DNA from: Pseudomonas sediminis
GTDB lineage: Bacteria; Pseudomonadota; Gammaproteobacteria; Pseudomonadales; Pseudomonadaceae
DNA: 64,000 bases
Assembly: GCF_002741105.1 (NCBI RefSeq)
Contig: NZ_NIQU01000001.1
Coordinates: 558,001-622,000 of the forward strand
Direction of reading: 5' to 3'
Shown here: positions 7,329 through 17,330 of the stretch, piece after piece
Layout of the letters: every line of letters begins with the position of its first letter
Numbering within the stretch: position 1 is the stretch's first letter
The notes under the pieces: generated by a model
What the model was told of the DNA's origin: nothing
The model's database searches: none
Seen by the model: only the letters and a program-made list of their open reading frames with translations
Translations under genes and position numbers: made by a program

Positions 7329-8675
7329 TCACTCCTGCGGCGCTAAAGCCTCACGCAGACGGGCGATGGCATCTTCCAGCGCCTGACCATCAGCGAACTC
7401 AGGGCTGCTGGCCACGCTCTGGCCATCGATCCATACCGCGAACACCTGGCCTTCGACGCGCACATCCAGCGGCTCGCCGGCTTGCAGGCGTTTGTTGATC
7501 ATGCCGGCCGACTTGCCATCGGCGAAGGATTTCGACAGCAGCAGTTGCTCGCCATCGGCATCCAGCAGACGGAAGCGGAAGCTGCCATCCTCATCGCGGA
7601 AGCTGACGAAGCGTGCACTCTTGGCGGCTTTCTTCTTCTCGCCAGTAGCGACTTGCACCTGCTCGCGGAACGAACGCAGGCCCACCGCCTCGCGCAGCTC
7701 GCCAAGGAACGGCGTGGCGATCTTGCGCGCCTTGGCGGCTCCGGCAAGGAGAATATCTTCCAGGTCGGCCGGCCGAGCGATCAGCGCGTTGTAGCGCTCG
7801 CGCGCCTCGCCCAGGGTGTCTTCGAGCAGCTGGTACAGGCGATTCTTCGCCTCGCCCCAGGCCAGGCCGCCTTCCAGCTCGGCCCGGAATTCGGCCTGCT
7901 GCGCGTGGCTGGCGAAGGCCTGGTACAGAGTGAACAGGTGCGAACCCTCGGCATCCTTGGGCTCACCGGGTAGCTTGGAGTCGGTGACGATGCGCGCCAC
8001 GGCGTCCTTGAGCTGCTTGGCTGTGCCGAACAGCGGGATGGTGTTGTCGTAGCTCTTGCTCATCTTGCGCCCGTCGAGGCCTGGCAGAGTCGCCACTTCC
8101 TCCTCGATCACCACCTCGGGCAGGACGAACAGGTCCTTGCCCTTGCCGAACAGGTGATTGAAGCGCTGGCCGATGTCGCGCGCCATCTCCACATGCTGAA
8201 TCTGGTCACGACCGACCGGCACCTTCTGCGCGTTGAACATCAGGATATCCGCGGCCATTAGCACCGGGTAGCTGAACAGGCCCATGGTCACGCCGGCGTC
8301 CGGGTCCTCACCAGCTTCAACGTTCTTGTCCACCGAAGCCTTGTAAGCGTGGGCGCGGTTGAGCAGGCCCTTGCCGGCGACGCAGGTGAGCAGCCAGCAC
8401 AGCTCGGGAATCTCGGGGATGTCGGACTGGCGGTAGAAGGTCGCCTTGTCGGTATCCAGACCCAATGCCAGCCAGGTGGCCGCGATTTCCAGACGCGAAC
8501 GCTGGATGCGCGCCGGGTCATCGCACTTGATCAGCGCGTGGTAGTCGGCGAGGAAGTAGAAAGAGTCCATCTGCGGATCGCGGCTGGCGACGATGGCCGG
8601 ACGGATGGCGCCGGCATAATTGCCCAGGTGCGGCGTGCCGGTGGTGGTGATACCGGTAAGGATACGGGTGGTCAT
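7329..8675 (-). CDS. trpS: Tryptophanyl-tRNA synthetase
   Basis: 448 residues from ATG 8675, matching the length and [13 protein letters not shown] start I recall for P. aeruginosa TrpS; an upstream in-frame start at 8699 would add 8 residues. Class I signatures are visible: TPHLGN (14-19, HIGH-like) and KMSKS (204-208). It charges tRNA-Trp in the cytoplasm. It is longer than typical bacterial TrpS (about 330-350) because of a C-terminal extension of about 100 residues after the [13 protein letters not shown] segment, with [22 protein letters not shown] resembling a small beta-rich domain shared by pseudomonad TrpS. A repeat element separates it from the upstream hydrolase gene. Confidence 0.95.
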   Translation of the reverse strand: MTTRILTGITTTGTPHLGNYAGAIRPAIVASRDPQMDSFYFLADYHALIKCDDPARIQRSRLEIAATWLALGLDTDKATFYRQSDIPEIPELCWLLTCVAGKGLLNRAHAYKASVDKNVEAGEDPDAGVTMGLFSYPVLMAADILMFNAQKVPVGRDQIQHVEMARDIGQRFNHLFGKGKDLFVLPEVVIEEEVATLPGLDGRKMSKSYDNTIPLFGTAKQLKDAVARIVTDSKLPGEPKDAEGSHLFTLYQAFASHAQQAEFRAELEGGLAWGEAKNRLYQLLEDTLGEARERYNALIARPADLEDILLAGAAKARKIATPFLGELREAVGLRSFREQVQVATGEKKKAAKSARFVSFRDEDGSFRFRLLDADGEQLLLSKSFADGKSAGMINKRLQAGEPLDVRVEGQVFAVWIDGQSVASSPEFADGQALEDAIARLREALAPQE

Positions 8676-8721
8676 AGTAATTCGCTTGTCTTGCTGCAAT
8701 GACGTGGTAGGCCTTCATTTG

Positions 8722-8792
8722 CCGTCACTCCCGCGAAGGCGGGAGCCTGGGTGCTGCGGCCTTCTGGGTTACCGCCTGCGCGGGAATGACGG
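8722..8792. repeat. Intergenic palindromic element (CCCGCG-GCGG type)
   Basis: Arms at 8722-8742 and 8772-8792 are 21 bases each and match at 19 of 21 positions as inverted copies (core TCCCGCG-AGGCGG); the loop is 29 bases. The arms look like the widespread proteobacterial GTCATTCCCGCG intergenic repeat. The right arm is followed by TTTTTT, so it may also act as a terminator for rightward transcripts. It fills the gap between trpS and the hydrolase gene. Confidence 0.75.
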
Positions 8793-8796
8793 TTTT

Positions 8797-9429
8797 TTAT
8801 AAACGCGGCAGAAGGATGTCCTTCAAGTCCGTCAGCTTGCCGTGAAAAAAGTGACCGCATTCTGCCACTTTCAGCAGCTCGTGGGCACGCCCGAGATTGG
8901 CCGACCAGTCGTACACTGCCTGTGGCTCGACCACCTCGTCGGCATCAGGCTGGATCACCACCAGCGGGCACTGGCTAGCCGGCGGTGCCTCGGCAGTCAG
9001 ACGATGCACCGCCGGCGCCACCATGAACAACTTGCTCGGCACCTGGCCTTGCGCCTCAAGACGCGCGCCAAGCGCTGCGGCGACGAAGCCGCCGAAGGAG
9101 AAACCCAGCAGCGTGACAGGCAGGTTCGGGTATTCCTCCTTGAGCCAGGCGGCGACGGCATCGGCATCGTCGACCTCGCCGATGCTCATGTCATGGCTAC
9201 CGGCACTGGCGCCGACGCCGCGATAATTGAATCGCAATGTGTGATAACCACAGTCACGCGCGGTGCGCTGCAGCGTGCTCACCACCTTGTTGAGCATGGT
9301 ACCGCCCTGCACCGGATTGGGATGGCAGACCAGCGCCACGCCTCGGGCGTCCGGCACCTCCAGCAGAAGGGCTTCGAGTTGACCCACGGGGCCTTGAATG
9401 AAAAGAGGGGTTTCGCGACTGAGCAACAC
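8797..9429 (-). CDS. Alpha/beta hydrolase, dienelactone-hydrolase-like (COG2945 type)
   Basis: 210 residues with a compact alpha/beta hydrolase fold. The nucleophile elbow is GFSFGG (S111), the acid is likely D162 or D164 in QPDADEVVEP, and the histidine is H193 in AECGHFFHGKL. The FNYRGVGASAG segment carries the oxyanion-side loop typical of this family. No signal peptide, so cytoplasmic; substrate unknown. It lies upstream of trpS on the same strand, separated by a repeat element, and is divergent from the zapG-like gene at 9548. Confidence 0.85.
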   Translation of the reverse strand: MLLSRETPLFIQGPVGQLEALLLEVPDARGVALVCHPNPVQGGTMLNKVVSTLQRTARDCGYHTLRFNYRGVGASAGSHDMSIGEVDDADAVAAWLKEEYPNLPVTLLGFSFGGFVAAALGARLEAQGQVPSKLFMVAPAVHRLTAEAPPASQCPLVVIQPDADEVVEPQAVYDWSANLGRAHELLKVAECGHFFHGKLTDLKDILLPRL

Positions 9430-9547
9430 TGAACTCCGTGACCCCGCAACGGGTCGACTCGTCTAGCAAACTGCCTGCGAGGTAAACGTATACAGCGCAG
9501 GTTCGAGCCGCTAACGTAAAGCAAAGCCGTTTTGAGAGGAAGGACTC

Positions 9548-9979
9548 GTGGAACAGACCGTTACAGCCTGGTTGATACCCGCCCTGACCCTGGTGGTCGG
9601 CATCGCCGTGGGCTTTCTGCTCGCCCGCCTGGCCCCCAATGCTGCACCGGGCCGTACGCAGCGGCAGATGGATGAAATGCAGGCACGCTTCGAGGCCTAC
9701 CAGAGCGAAGTGGTGACCCACTTCAACACCACCGCCAGCCTGGTGAAGAAACTCACCCAGAGCTATCAGGACGTGCAGGAGCACCTGTCCGACGGCGCCA
9801 ACCGCCTGGCCCTGGACGAGCTGACTCGTCAACGCCTGCTGGCCACCCTGAATAGCACCGAGACAGGCGAGAAGCGCGAGCGCCTGACCCCGCCGAAGAA
9901 CCACGAAATGCCCAAGGACTACGCGCCGAAAAGCGACGGCCCCGGCATGCTGGATGAGAGCTACGGGCTTAAGAAGTAA
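9548..9979 (+). CDS. zapG: ZapG/YhcB family inner-membrane protein (DUF1043)
   Basis: 143 residues from GTG 9548, preceded by GAGGAAGGAC. One N-terminal membrane helix (about residues 8-27) is followed by a coiled coil (about 35-80) with the family segment YQSEVVTHFNTTASLVKKLTQSY, then a polar disordered tail. In E. coli YhcB (ZapG) is a conditionally essential inner-membrane protein linked to cell shape, division and envelope biogenesis. Monocistronic, ended by a strong hairpin at 9999. The symbol is by family similarity. Confidence 0.85.
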   Translation: MEQTVTAWLIPALTLVVGIAVGFLLARLAPNAAPGRTQRQMDEMQARFEAYQSEVVTHFNTTASLVKKLTQSYQDVQEHLSDGANRLALDELTRQRLLATLNSTETGEKRERLTPPKNHEMPKDYAPKSDGPGMLDESYGLKK

Positions 9980-9998
9980 CCCGCCAGCCAGAAACACC

Positions 9999-10026
9999 GA
10001 GCCCCGCGATTGCGGGGCTTTTTATT
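9999..10026 (+). terminator. Terminator of the zapG-like gene
   Basis: AGCCCCGC, loop GATT, GCGGGGCT, then TTTTATT (10000-10026). Confidence 0.9.
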
Positions 10027-10054
10027 GGGCGCGGTTGTGGGCTACGCGGGACGG

Positions 10055-10112
10055 TAGGAGCGAATTCATTCGCGATCATCGTAAGCCCATATCGCGAATG
10101 AATTCGCTCCTA
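10055..10112. repeat. Pseudomonas REP palindrome
   Basis: Perfect 22-base inverted repeat: TAGGAGCGAATTCATTCGCG plus AT (10055-10076) and its exact reverse complement at 10091-10112, separated by 14 bases. The TAGGAGCGA...TCGCG pattern is the typical Pseudomonas REP, normally mobilised by a RAYT transposase encoded elsewhere. It sits between the convergent zapG-like and cysNC genes. Confidence 0.85.
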
Positions 10113-10131
10113 AAAAAGGCACCCCACAAAC

Positions 10132-10161
10132 GATGAGCCCCGCTAATAAGCGGGGCTCATC
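10132..10161 (-). terminator. Likely terminator of cysD-cysNC
   Basis: GATGAGCCCCGCT and its complement AGCGGGGCTCATC form a 13-bp stem just after the cysNC stop (10179). There is little T run on the minus side, so termination may be partial. Confidence 0.6.
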
Positions 10162-10178
10162 ATGCAGCATCGCGAATG

Positions 10179-12074
10179 TCAGATCGCGCCGCGACTACGC
10201 AGCAGATCCAGCACCGCCTTGACGCCCTCGTCGACCGATTGCGACTGGGTGTCGATCACCAGATCGGCATCCAGCGGCACGTCGTAAGGGAAGCCCTCGC
10301 CTGGGATATTGTCACCACCGGCCGCGTACAGCCCCTGCGGATCACGTTCGGCACAAATCTGCGGCGACGCCTGCACATAAACGGTCAGCGCACGCTCACG
10401 ACCGATCAGCACCTTGGCCTGCTCACGCCCTTCTGCATCCGGGGCGACGAAGGCGGCCAGGGCAATCATCCCGGCTTCGTTGAACTGACGCGCCACATGC
10501 GCGGCACGACGCCAGTTCTCGGCGCGGCCGGCGCGATCCTGCGGCAGACCCTTATTGAGATCGTGGCGCAGGTTCTGGCCATCGAGCACGTACACCGCGC
10601 GCCCCATGTCGAACAGCTTGCGCTCCACGGCATAGGCCAGGGTGCTCTTGCCGGCACCGGAGAGGCCCGTGAACAGCACGGTGGCCGGTTGCTGGCCGAA
10701 GCGCGAAGCACGCTCCTCGGTCGACACGTGCGCCAGACGGCCATGCTGACCACCACCATGAGCGACCGGAGCGGCGATGATCATGCCGGCACCGACGGTA
10801 CCGTTGGTCAGGCGGTCGATGATGATGAAGGCACCCGTGGTGCGGTTGTATTCGTAACCGTCCAGGGCGATCGGTGCATCCAGCGCCACCTTGACCCGGC
10901 CGATTTCGTTGAGTTTGAGCTCGCTGGCCGCGCCCTGCTCCAAGGTGTTCACATCGACGCGATGAACGATGCTCGGGATCGAGCCCGGCACATAACTGGT
11001 GGCGCGTTTGATGTCGTATTTCTTGCCCGGCAGCATCGGTTCCTCGCCCATCCATACCAGCATGGCCTCGAAGCTGTCTGTGACCTGCGGACGGTTGTCG
11101 GCATGCACCAGCATGTCGCCGCGCGACACGTCGATCTCGTCTTCCAGGGTCAGGGTGATGGCCTGGCCCGGCCCGGCATGTTCCAGTTCGCCCTCGAAGG
11201 TGACGATGGATTTGACCCGGCTGCTCTTGCCCGACGGCAAGGCCAGTACCTCGTCGCCCTTGCGCACGATGCCGCTGGCCAGGGTACCGGCGAAGCCACG
11301 GAAGTTCAGGTTCGGACGGTTGACGTACTGTACCGGGAAGCGCAGGTCATCGAAGTTGCGGTCGCCAGCGACTTCGACGGTCTCGAGGATTTCCATCAGC
11401 GACTGGCCGGTGTACCACGGCGAGCGCTCGGACTTGTTGACCACGTTGTCGCCCTTGAGCGCCGACATCGGCACGAACTCGAGGGTGGTCGGACGCAGGT
11501 CGATCTTCTCGGCGAAGGCCAGGTAGTCGGCCTTGATCTGCTCGAACACGCCCTGATCGAAGTCCTTCAGATCCATCTTGTTGACGGCCACGACGATGTG
11601 CTTGATGCCCAACAGGGAGGCAATGAAGCTGTGGCGCTTGGTCTGGGTCTGCACGCCGTAGCGGGCGTCGATCAGGATGATCGCCAGGTCGCACGTCGAG
11701 GCGCCGGTGGCCATGTTGCGCGTGTACTGCTCATGGCCGGGAGTGTCGGCGATGATGAACTTGCGCTTGGCGGTAGAGAAATAGCGGTAAGCCACATCGA
11801 TGGTGATGCCCTGCTCGCGCTCGGCCTGCAGGCCATCGACCAGCAGTGCCAGGTCGATGTCATCGCCGGTAGTACCGACTTTCTTCGAATCCTTGGTGAT
11901 GGCTTCCAGATGATCCTCGTAGATCATCTTGGAGTCATGCAGCAGGCGGCCGATCAGCGTGCTCTTGCCGTCGTCGACGTTGCCACAGGTAAGAAAGCGC
12001 AGCAGTTCCTTGCGCTCGTGCTGGGCCAGGTAAGCGAGAATGTCCTGGCCGATCAAATCGGATTGGTGACTCAT
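10179..12074 (-). CDS. cysNC: Bifunctional sulfate adenylyltransferase subunit 1 / APS kinase
   Basis: 631 residues with two fused domains. The N-terminal GTPase (CysN, about 1-440) has P-loop GNVDDGKST (31-39), [17 protein letters not shown] and NKMD. The C-terminal APS kinase (CysC, about 450-631) has P-loop [11 protein letters not shown] and GQNLRHDLN. With CysD it makes adenosine 5'-phosphosulfate from ATP and sulfate, driven by GTP hydrolysis, then phosphorylates it to PAPS for assimilation. The fusion is usual in pseudomonads. It follows cysD by 12 bases and is surely cotranscribed. Confidence 0.97.
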   Translation of the reverse strand: MSHQSDLIGQDILAYLAQHERKELLRFLTCGNVDDGKSTLIGRLLHDSKMIYEDHLEAITKDSKKVGTTGDDIDLALLVDGLQAEREQGITIDVAYRYFSTAKRKFIIADTPGHEQYTRNMATGASTCDLAIILIDARYGVQTQTKRHSFIASLLGIKHIVVAVNKMDLKDFDQGVFEQIKADYLAFAEKIDLRPTTLEFVPMSALKGDNVVNKSERSPWYTGQSLMEILETVEVAGDRNFDDLRFPVQYVNRPNLNFRGFAGTLASGIVRKGDEVLALPSGKSSRVKSIVTFEGELEHAGPGQAITLTLEDEIDVSRGDMLVHADNRPQVTDSFEAMLVWMGEEPMLPGKKYDIKRATSYVPGSIPSIVHRVDVNTLEQGAASELKLNEIGRVKVALDAPIALDGYEYNRTTGAFIIIDRLTNGTVGAGMIIAAPVAHGGGQHGRLAHVSTEERASRFGQQPATVLFTGLSGAGKSTLAYAVERKLFDMGRAVYVLDGQNLRHDLNKGLPQDRAGRAENWRRAAHVARQFNEAGMIALAAFVAPDAEGREQAKVLIGRERALTVYVQASPQICAERDPQGLYAAGGDNIPGEGFPYDVPLDADLVIDTQSQSVDEGVKAVLDLLRSRGAI

Positions 12075-12086
12075 GGTGCGCGATCC

Positions 12087-13004
12087 TCAGAAATAGCCCT
12101 GACGTTTCTTTTCTTCCATCGACCCGGCGGCGTCGTGATCGATCACGCGGCCCTGGCGCTCGGAAGTACGGGTCAGGAGCATCTCCTGGATGATTTCGGG
12201 CAAAGTCAGTGCCGTGGACTCCACCGCGCCGGTCAGCGGGTAGCAGCCGAGGGTACGGAAACGCACCATCTTCTTGGTGATGCGCGCCTTCTCCTCATCG
12301 GACAGGTGCTCGAGGATGCGCTCGTCGTCGATCATGATCAGCGTGCCGTTCTTCTCGATCACTTCGCGCTCGGCAGCGAAGTACAGCGGCACGATTGGAA
12401 TCTGCTCCAGATAGATGTACTGCCAGATGTCCAGTTCGGTCCAGTTCGACAGCGGGAAGACGCGGATCGACTCGCCCTTCTTGACCTTGCCGTTGTATAC
12501 GTTCCACAGCTCCGGGCGCTGGTTCTTCGGGTCCCAGCGGTGCTTGCTGTCACGGAAGGAGTACACGCGCTCCTTGGCGCGCGACTTTTCTTCGTCGCGG
12601 CGCGCGCCACCGAAGGCGGCGTCGAAACCGTACTTATCCAGCGCCTGCTTGAGGCCTTCGGTCTTCATCACGTCGGTGTGCTTGGCACTGCCGTAGGTGA
12701 AGGGGTTCATGTCCTGCGCCACACCATCGGGGTTGATGTGGGTGATCAGGTCCAGGCCCATCTCGCTGACCATCTTGTCGCGGAAGCTGTACATCTCCTG
12801 GAATTTCCAGCGGGTGTCGACGTGCATCACCGGAAACGGCAGCTTGCCTGGGAAGAATGCCTTACGGGCCAGATGCAGCATCACGGCTGAATCCTTACCG
12901 ATGGAATAGAGCATCACCGGATTATCGAATTCGGCGGCCACTTCACGAATGATGTGGATGCTTTCCGCCTCCAGCTGCTTGAGATGGGTCAATTTGTCGA
13001 GCAT
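12087..13004 (-). CDS. cysD: Sulfate adenylyltransferase subunit 2
   Basis: 305 residues. PP-loop ATP pyrophosphatase motif [17 protein letters not shown] at about residues 35-51, then [15 protein letters not shown] and the [15 protein letters not shown] segment typical of CysD. It is the catalytic subunit of ATP sulfurylase and works with the CysN GTPase encoded immediately downstream. The 132-bp gap upstream (13005-13136) should hold the operon promoter; I could not assign -35/-10 boxes or a CysB site with confidence. Confidence 0.97.
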   Translation of the reverse strand: MLDKLTHLKQLEAESIHIIREVAAEFDNPVMLYSIGKDSAVMLHLARKAFFPGKLPFPVMHVDTRWKFQEMYSFRDKMVSEMGLDLITHINPDGVAQDMNPFTYGSAKHTDVMKTEGLKQALDKYGFDAAFGGARRDEEKSRAKERVYSFRDSKHRWDPKNQRPELWNVYNGKVKKGESIRVFPLSNWTELDIWQYIYLEQIPIVPLYFAAEREVIEKNGTLIMIDDERILEHLSDEEKARITKKMVRFRTLGCYPLTGAVESTALTLPEIIQEMLLTRTSERQGRVIDHDAAGSMEEKKRQGYF

Positions 13005-13136
13005 GGCTACTCACGGATTGCTGTTATGGGGCCGGCGGGCCGTGGACGAGCGCGCACTCTACCACAGCACCTGCTTATACTCAGGGCGCCGGTTAGATCG
13101 AAACGTTCTAGTGTTATGCCTGCCCGTCTGGATGAT

Positions 13137-13895
13137 TCAGACCGGATTGGGGCAGTCGATGAACAGGTGCTCGAGGGCGAAGCGACGCGCCAGATAATCG
13201 CCCAGTGCCTGCACGCCATAGCGCTCGGTGGCATGATGGCCCGCGGCTATGAAGCTCACGCCATTCTCGCGCGCACTGTGGAAGGTCTGCTCCGAGGCTT
13301 CGCCGGTCAAGTACAGGTCGACCCCGGCCGCCACAGCCTGGTCGATGTAGCCCTGCCCACCACCGGTGCACCAGCCGACGCGACGGATCAGCCCTTCGCC
13401 CTCCACCAGCAGCGGCTCACGCCCGAGCACCTGCTGCACGTGGCGGGCGAAATCGACGGCGCTCATGGGCTCGGTCAGCGAGCCGACGAGGCCAACGGTA
13501 CGCGGATTTTCCGGCTCCAACGGCCCTTCGACGACGATGCCCAGCTGCCGTGCGAGCTGCACGTTGTTGCCCACCTCGGGGTGCACATCCAATGGCAGGT
13601 GATAGGCCAGCAGGCTGATGTCGTTGGCCAGCAGCGCTTTCAGGCGACGCTGCTTCATGCCAGTGACACAGGGGTTCTCACCCTTCCAGAAATAGCCGTG
13701 ATGCACCAGCAGCACATCGGCTTCGGCCTCGATCGCAGCCTCGATCAGCGCCTGACTGGCGGTAACGCCGCTAACGATGCGGCGGACCTGCGGGCGACCC
13801 TCGACCTGCAGGCCATTGGGGCAGTAATCACTGATGCGCGACGCATTAAGAAAAGCGTCAGCTTCTTCCACTAGCGTGGTCAGGGCAATGGCCAT
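13137..13895 (-). CDS. Nif3-like dinuclear metal centre protein
   Basis: 252 residues of the Nif3/YbgI (DUF34) family. Metal-binding histidines are visible in LLVHHGYFWKG and near the C-terminus in AAGHHATERYG, with the conserved N-terminal DYCPNGLQVEG. Members form hexameric toroids with two metal ions per subunit; E. coli YbgI has been linked to DNA damage tolerance and GTP cyclohydrolase-like chemistry, but no firm function is settled. Divergent from algW; the 110-bp gap between them contains TATAAT at 13949-13954 without a clear -35. Confidence 0.88.
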   Translation of the reverse strand: MAIALTTLVEEADAFLNASRISDYCPNGLQVEGRPQVRRIVSGVTASQALIEAAIEAEADVLLVHHGYFWKGENPCVTGMKQRRLKALLANDISLLAYHLPLDVHPEVGNNVQLARQLGIVVEGPLEPENPRTVGLVGSLTEPMSAVDFARHVQQVLGREPLLVEGEGLIRRVGWCTGGGQGYIDQAVAAGVDLYLTGEASEQTFHSARENGVSFIAAGHHATERYGVQALGDYLARRFALEHLFIDCPNPV

Positions 13896-14005
13896 GAAGA
13901 TTCCTCACAAGCTGTTGCGGGCCGCTGCCTAATTGGCGAGCACCTCATTATAATGCGCCACCTTAAGGGCCGGATTTGGCCCCCGCAACCCTCAGGATTG
14001 TCTCG

Positions 14006-15148
<1,143 letters not shown>

Positions 15149-15194
15149 TCGGCGAGCATTTTCAAGTGGGAACTTTTCTCGATTGAGGTTATTG

Positions 15195-15210
15195 TAATGT
15201 TATTACATTA
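15195..15210. promoter_or_regulatory. Zur-like palindrome upstream of the TonB receptor
   Basis: TAATGT-TATT-ACATTA, 26 bases before the TTG start at 15236. The hexamer arms are perfect inverted repeats. From memory the gamma-proteobacterial Zur box centres on TAATGTTATAACATTA, which differs at one position; Fur boxes (GATAATGATAATCATTATC) fit poorly. The position over the expected promoter suits a repressor. Inference: zinc-dependent repression of the two genes that follow. Confidence 0.5.
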
Positions 15211-15235
15211 ACTGCAATCATCCGGAGACTCCCCC

Positions 15236-17317
15236 TTGCGCGTCACTACCGCCTTGCTTGCCGGCAGCCTGTTAACACCCTGCGCTCTCGCCGCCGAATC
15301 TCCCGCCCAACTGGCTGACAGCATCATCAGCGCGTCCGGTGAACAAGCCGACGGGCCGGTGCAGGGCTACCGCGCCAAGCGTTCATCCAGCGCCACTCGC
15401 ACCGACACCCCAATCAGCGAGATTCCCCAGGCCATCAGCGTAGTCCCCGCCCAGGTGCTGGACGATCTCGGCAGCGGCCGTATCGACCGCGCCCTGGATT
15501 TCGCAGGCGGCGTCTCCCGGCAGAACAATTTCGGCGGCCTGACATTTCTCAACTACAGCGTGCGTGGCTTCACCACCGGCGAGCTGTATCGCAATGGCTT
15601 CGCCATCAACCGCGGCAGCTACAGCTCGCCGGACGCATCAGCCATCGAGCGTCTGGAAGTGCTCAAAGGACCGGCCGCCGCCCTCTACGGCCGCGGCGAT
15701 CCCGGCGGGCTGGTCAACATCGTCACCAAGCGCCCGCAACTGGAGCCCTTCACTCAATTCAAAGCCAGCGCCGGGCGCTGGGATCGCTACCGCAGCAGTC
15801 TCGACGTCAACACACCGCTGAACGAGGACGGCACCCTGCTTTCGCGGGTCAACCTGGCAGTCGAAGACAACGGCAGTTTTCGCGATCACGTTGGCAACCA
15901 GCGACAGATCATCAACCCGACCTTCAGTTGGCAGCTGTCGCCCGACACCCTGCTGATGATCGACAGCGAATTTTCCCGCACCGACTCGGTGTTCGACCGC
16001 GGCATTCCCGCCGTCGACGGCAAGATGGGCGCGGTCAAGCACTCGACCTTTCTCGGCGAGCCCAACGACGGCAAGATCCGCAACGACAACCAGCTACTGC
16101 AGATCAGCCTTGAGCATTTTCTGAACGATGCCTGGAAACTGCGCCTGGCCAGCCATTACAGCCAGGGCACGCTGGACGGCAACAGCTCCGAACCATCGCG
16201 CCTGGTTGGCGATCAGGTCACGCGCTTCTATCGCGAGCGCAACTTCGAATGGAATGACAGCATCACCCAGGCCGAGCTGCATGGGCAGTTCGAACTGACC
16301 GGTTGGCAACATCAGACGCTACTTGGGCTGGAATACGAGAACTATCGCAACAGCCAGAAGTACCCGCAAAGCGTTACCGGCCTGGGCTATGGCCAGGACA
16401 TCTACAACCCGATCTATGGTCAGCCCAAGCCGCCTATCGTCAATCCCAACGATTTCCACGAGCACACCGAAAGCTTCGCCCTCAACCTGCAGGATCAAAT
16501 CAGCTTCAACGAGCGCTGGAGCGGCCTGCTCGGCGTGCGTCTGGAGCGTTTCGAGCAAACCGCACTGAACCGCAGTACCCGTGTCAGTAACGAGCAGAGC
16601 AAGGATGTCGCTACCCCGCGCGCGGGCGTGCTCTATCAGCTGACGCCAGAGGTCGGCGTGTTCGCCAATGCCTCGATGTCGTTCAAACCCAATGCCATCG
16701 GCGCTCAGGGCCAGGTGTTCAAACCAGAGAAGGGCCTCGGCTATGAAACCGGCCTCAAGCTCGACCTGCTCGACAGCCGCCTCGGCGCCACCGTGGCACT
16801 GTTCCATATCGACAAGGAAAACGTGCTGACTGCCGACCCGAACAACCCCGGCGACAGCATCGCCGCCGGCAAGGCGCGCAGCCAGGGTCTGGACCTGCAG
16901 GTCAGCGGCCAGCTCACCGATGCCCTACGTGTGATCGGCGCCTACGCCTACATCGATGCTGAGGTGACCAAGGACAACAGCATTCCCGAAGGAAGTGACC
17001 TGCTCGGCATCGCCCGCAACAGCGCCAGTTTGATGAGCGTCTACCAGTTCCAGGGTGGCTCGCTGCAGGGCTCGGAACTCGGCGCAGCAGTCAACTACGT
17101 CGGTGATCGCTCCGGGCAGACCGGCAGCGATTTCGAGCTGCCGGCCTATACCACGGTCGATCTGCTGGCGCGCTGGCAGGCCACCAAGGACCTGAACCTG
17201 GGCCTGAACCTCAACAACCTGTTCGATCGCAAGTACTACGAGCGCTCGTTCAACAACGTCTGGGTAATGCCCGGCGACCCTCGCAATCTCAGCGTCAGCC
17301 TGACCCTCAACCTTTGA
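15236..17317 (+). CDS. TonB-dependent outer-membrane receptor, siderophore-receptor type
   Basis: 693 residues from TTG 15236, with GGAG about 10 bases upstream and a signal peptide (MRVTTALLAGSLLTPCALAA). The plug domain (about 45-165) contains TPISEIPQAISVVP, SVRGF and GDPGGLVNIVTKRP, typical of the TonB-dependent siderophore receptor family; the rest is a 22-strand barrel ending with NLNNLFDRKYYERSFNNVWVMPG. It imports a metal chelate across the outer membrane using TonB-ExbBD. The last residue is Leu (LTLNL) rather than the usual Phe. It is 13 bases ahead of a DUF4198 gene and behind a Zur-like box, so zinc, nickel or cobalt is as plausible as iron. Confidence 0.9.
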   Translation: MRVTTALLAGSLLTPCALAAESPAQLADSIISASGEQADGPVQGYRAKRSSSATRTDTPISEIPQAISVVPAQVLDDLGSGRIDRALDFAGGVSRQNNFGGLTFLNYSVRGFTTGELYRNGFAINRGSYSSPDASAIERLEVLKGPAAALYGRGDPGGLVNIVTKRPQLEPFTQFKASAGRWDRYRSSLDVNTPLNEDGTLLSRVNLAVEDNGSFRDHVGNQRQIINPTFSWQLSPDTLLMIDSEFSRTDSVFDRGIPAVDGKMGAVKHSTFLGEPNDGKIRNDNQLLQISLEHFLNDAWKLRLASHYSQGTLDGNSSEPSRLVGDQVTRFYRERNFEWNDSITQAELHGQFELTGWQHQTLLGLEYENYRNSQKYPQSVTGLGYGQDIYNPIYGQPKPPIVNPNDFHEHTESFALNLQDQISFNERWSGLLGVRLERFEQTALNRSTRVSNEQSKDVATPRAGVLYQLTPEVGVFANASMSFKPNAIGAQGQVFKPEKGLGYETGLKLDLLDSRLGATVALFHIDKENVLTADPNNPGDSIAAGKARSQGLDLQVSGQLTDALRVIGAYAYIDAEVTKDNSIPEGSDLLGIARNSASLMSVYQFQGGSLQGSELGAAVNYVGDRSGQTGSDFELPAYTTVDLLARWQATKDLNLGLNLNNLFDRKYYERSFNNVWVMPGDPRNLSVSLTLNL

Positions 17318-17330
17318 ATCGGAGATTCAC

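Noticed and set aside
10176..12890. A 904-codon open frame on the plus strand
   Set aside because: It is the antisense shadow of cysNC and cysD, which have all their catalytic motifs on the minus strand; the plus-strand translation shows no family resemblance and is typical of high-GC mirror frames.
15195..15210. Fur box upstream of the TonB receptor
   Set aside because: The palindrome lacks the GATAAT hexamer repeats of Fur sites; TAATGT...ACATTA fits Zur better. A metal-response test would decide.
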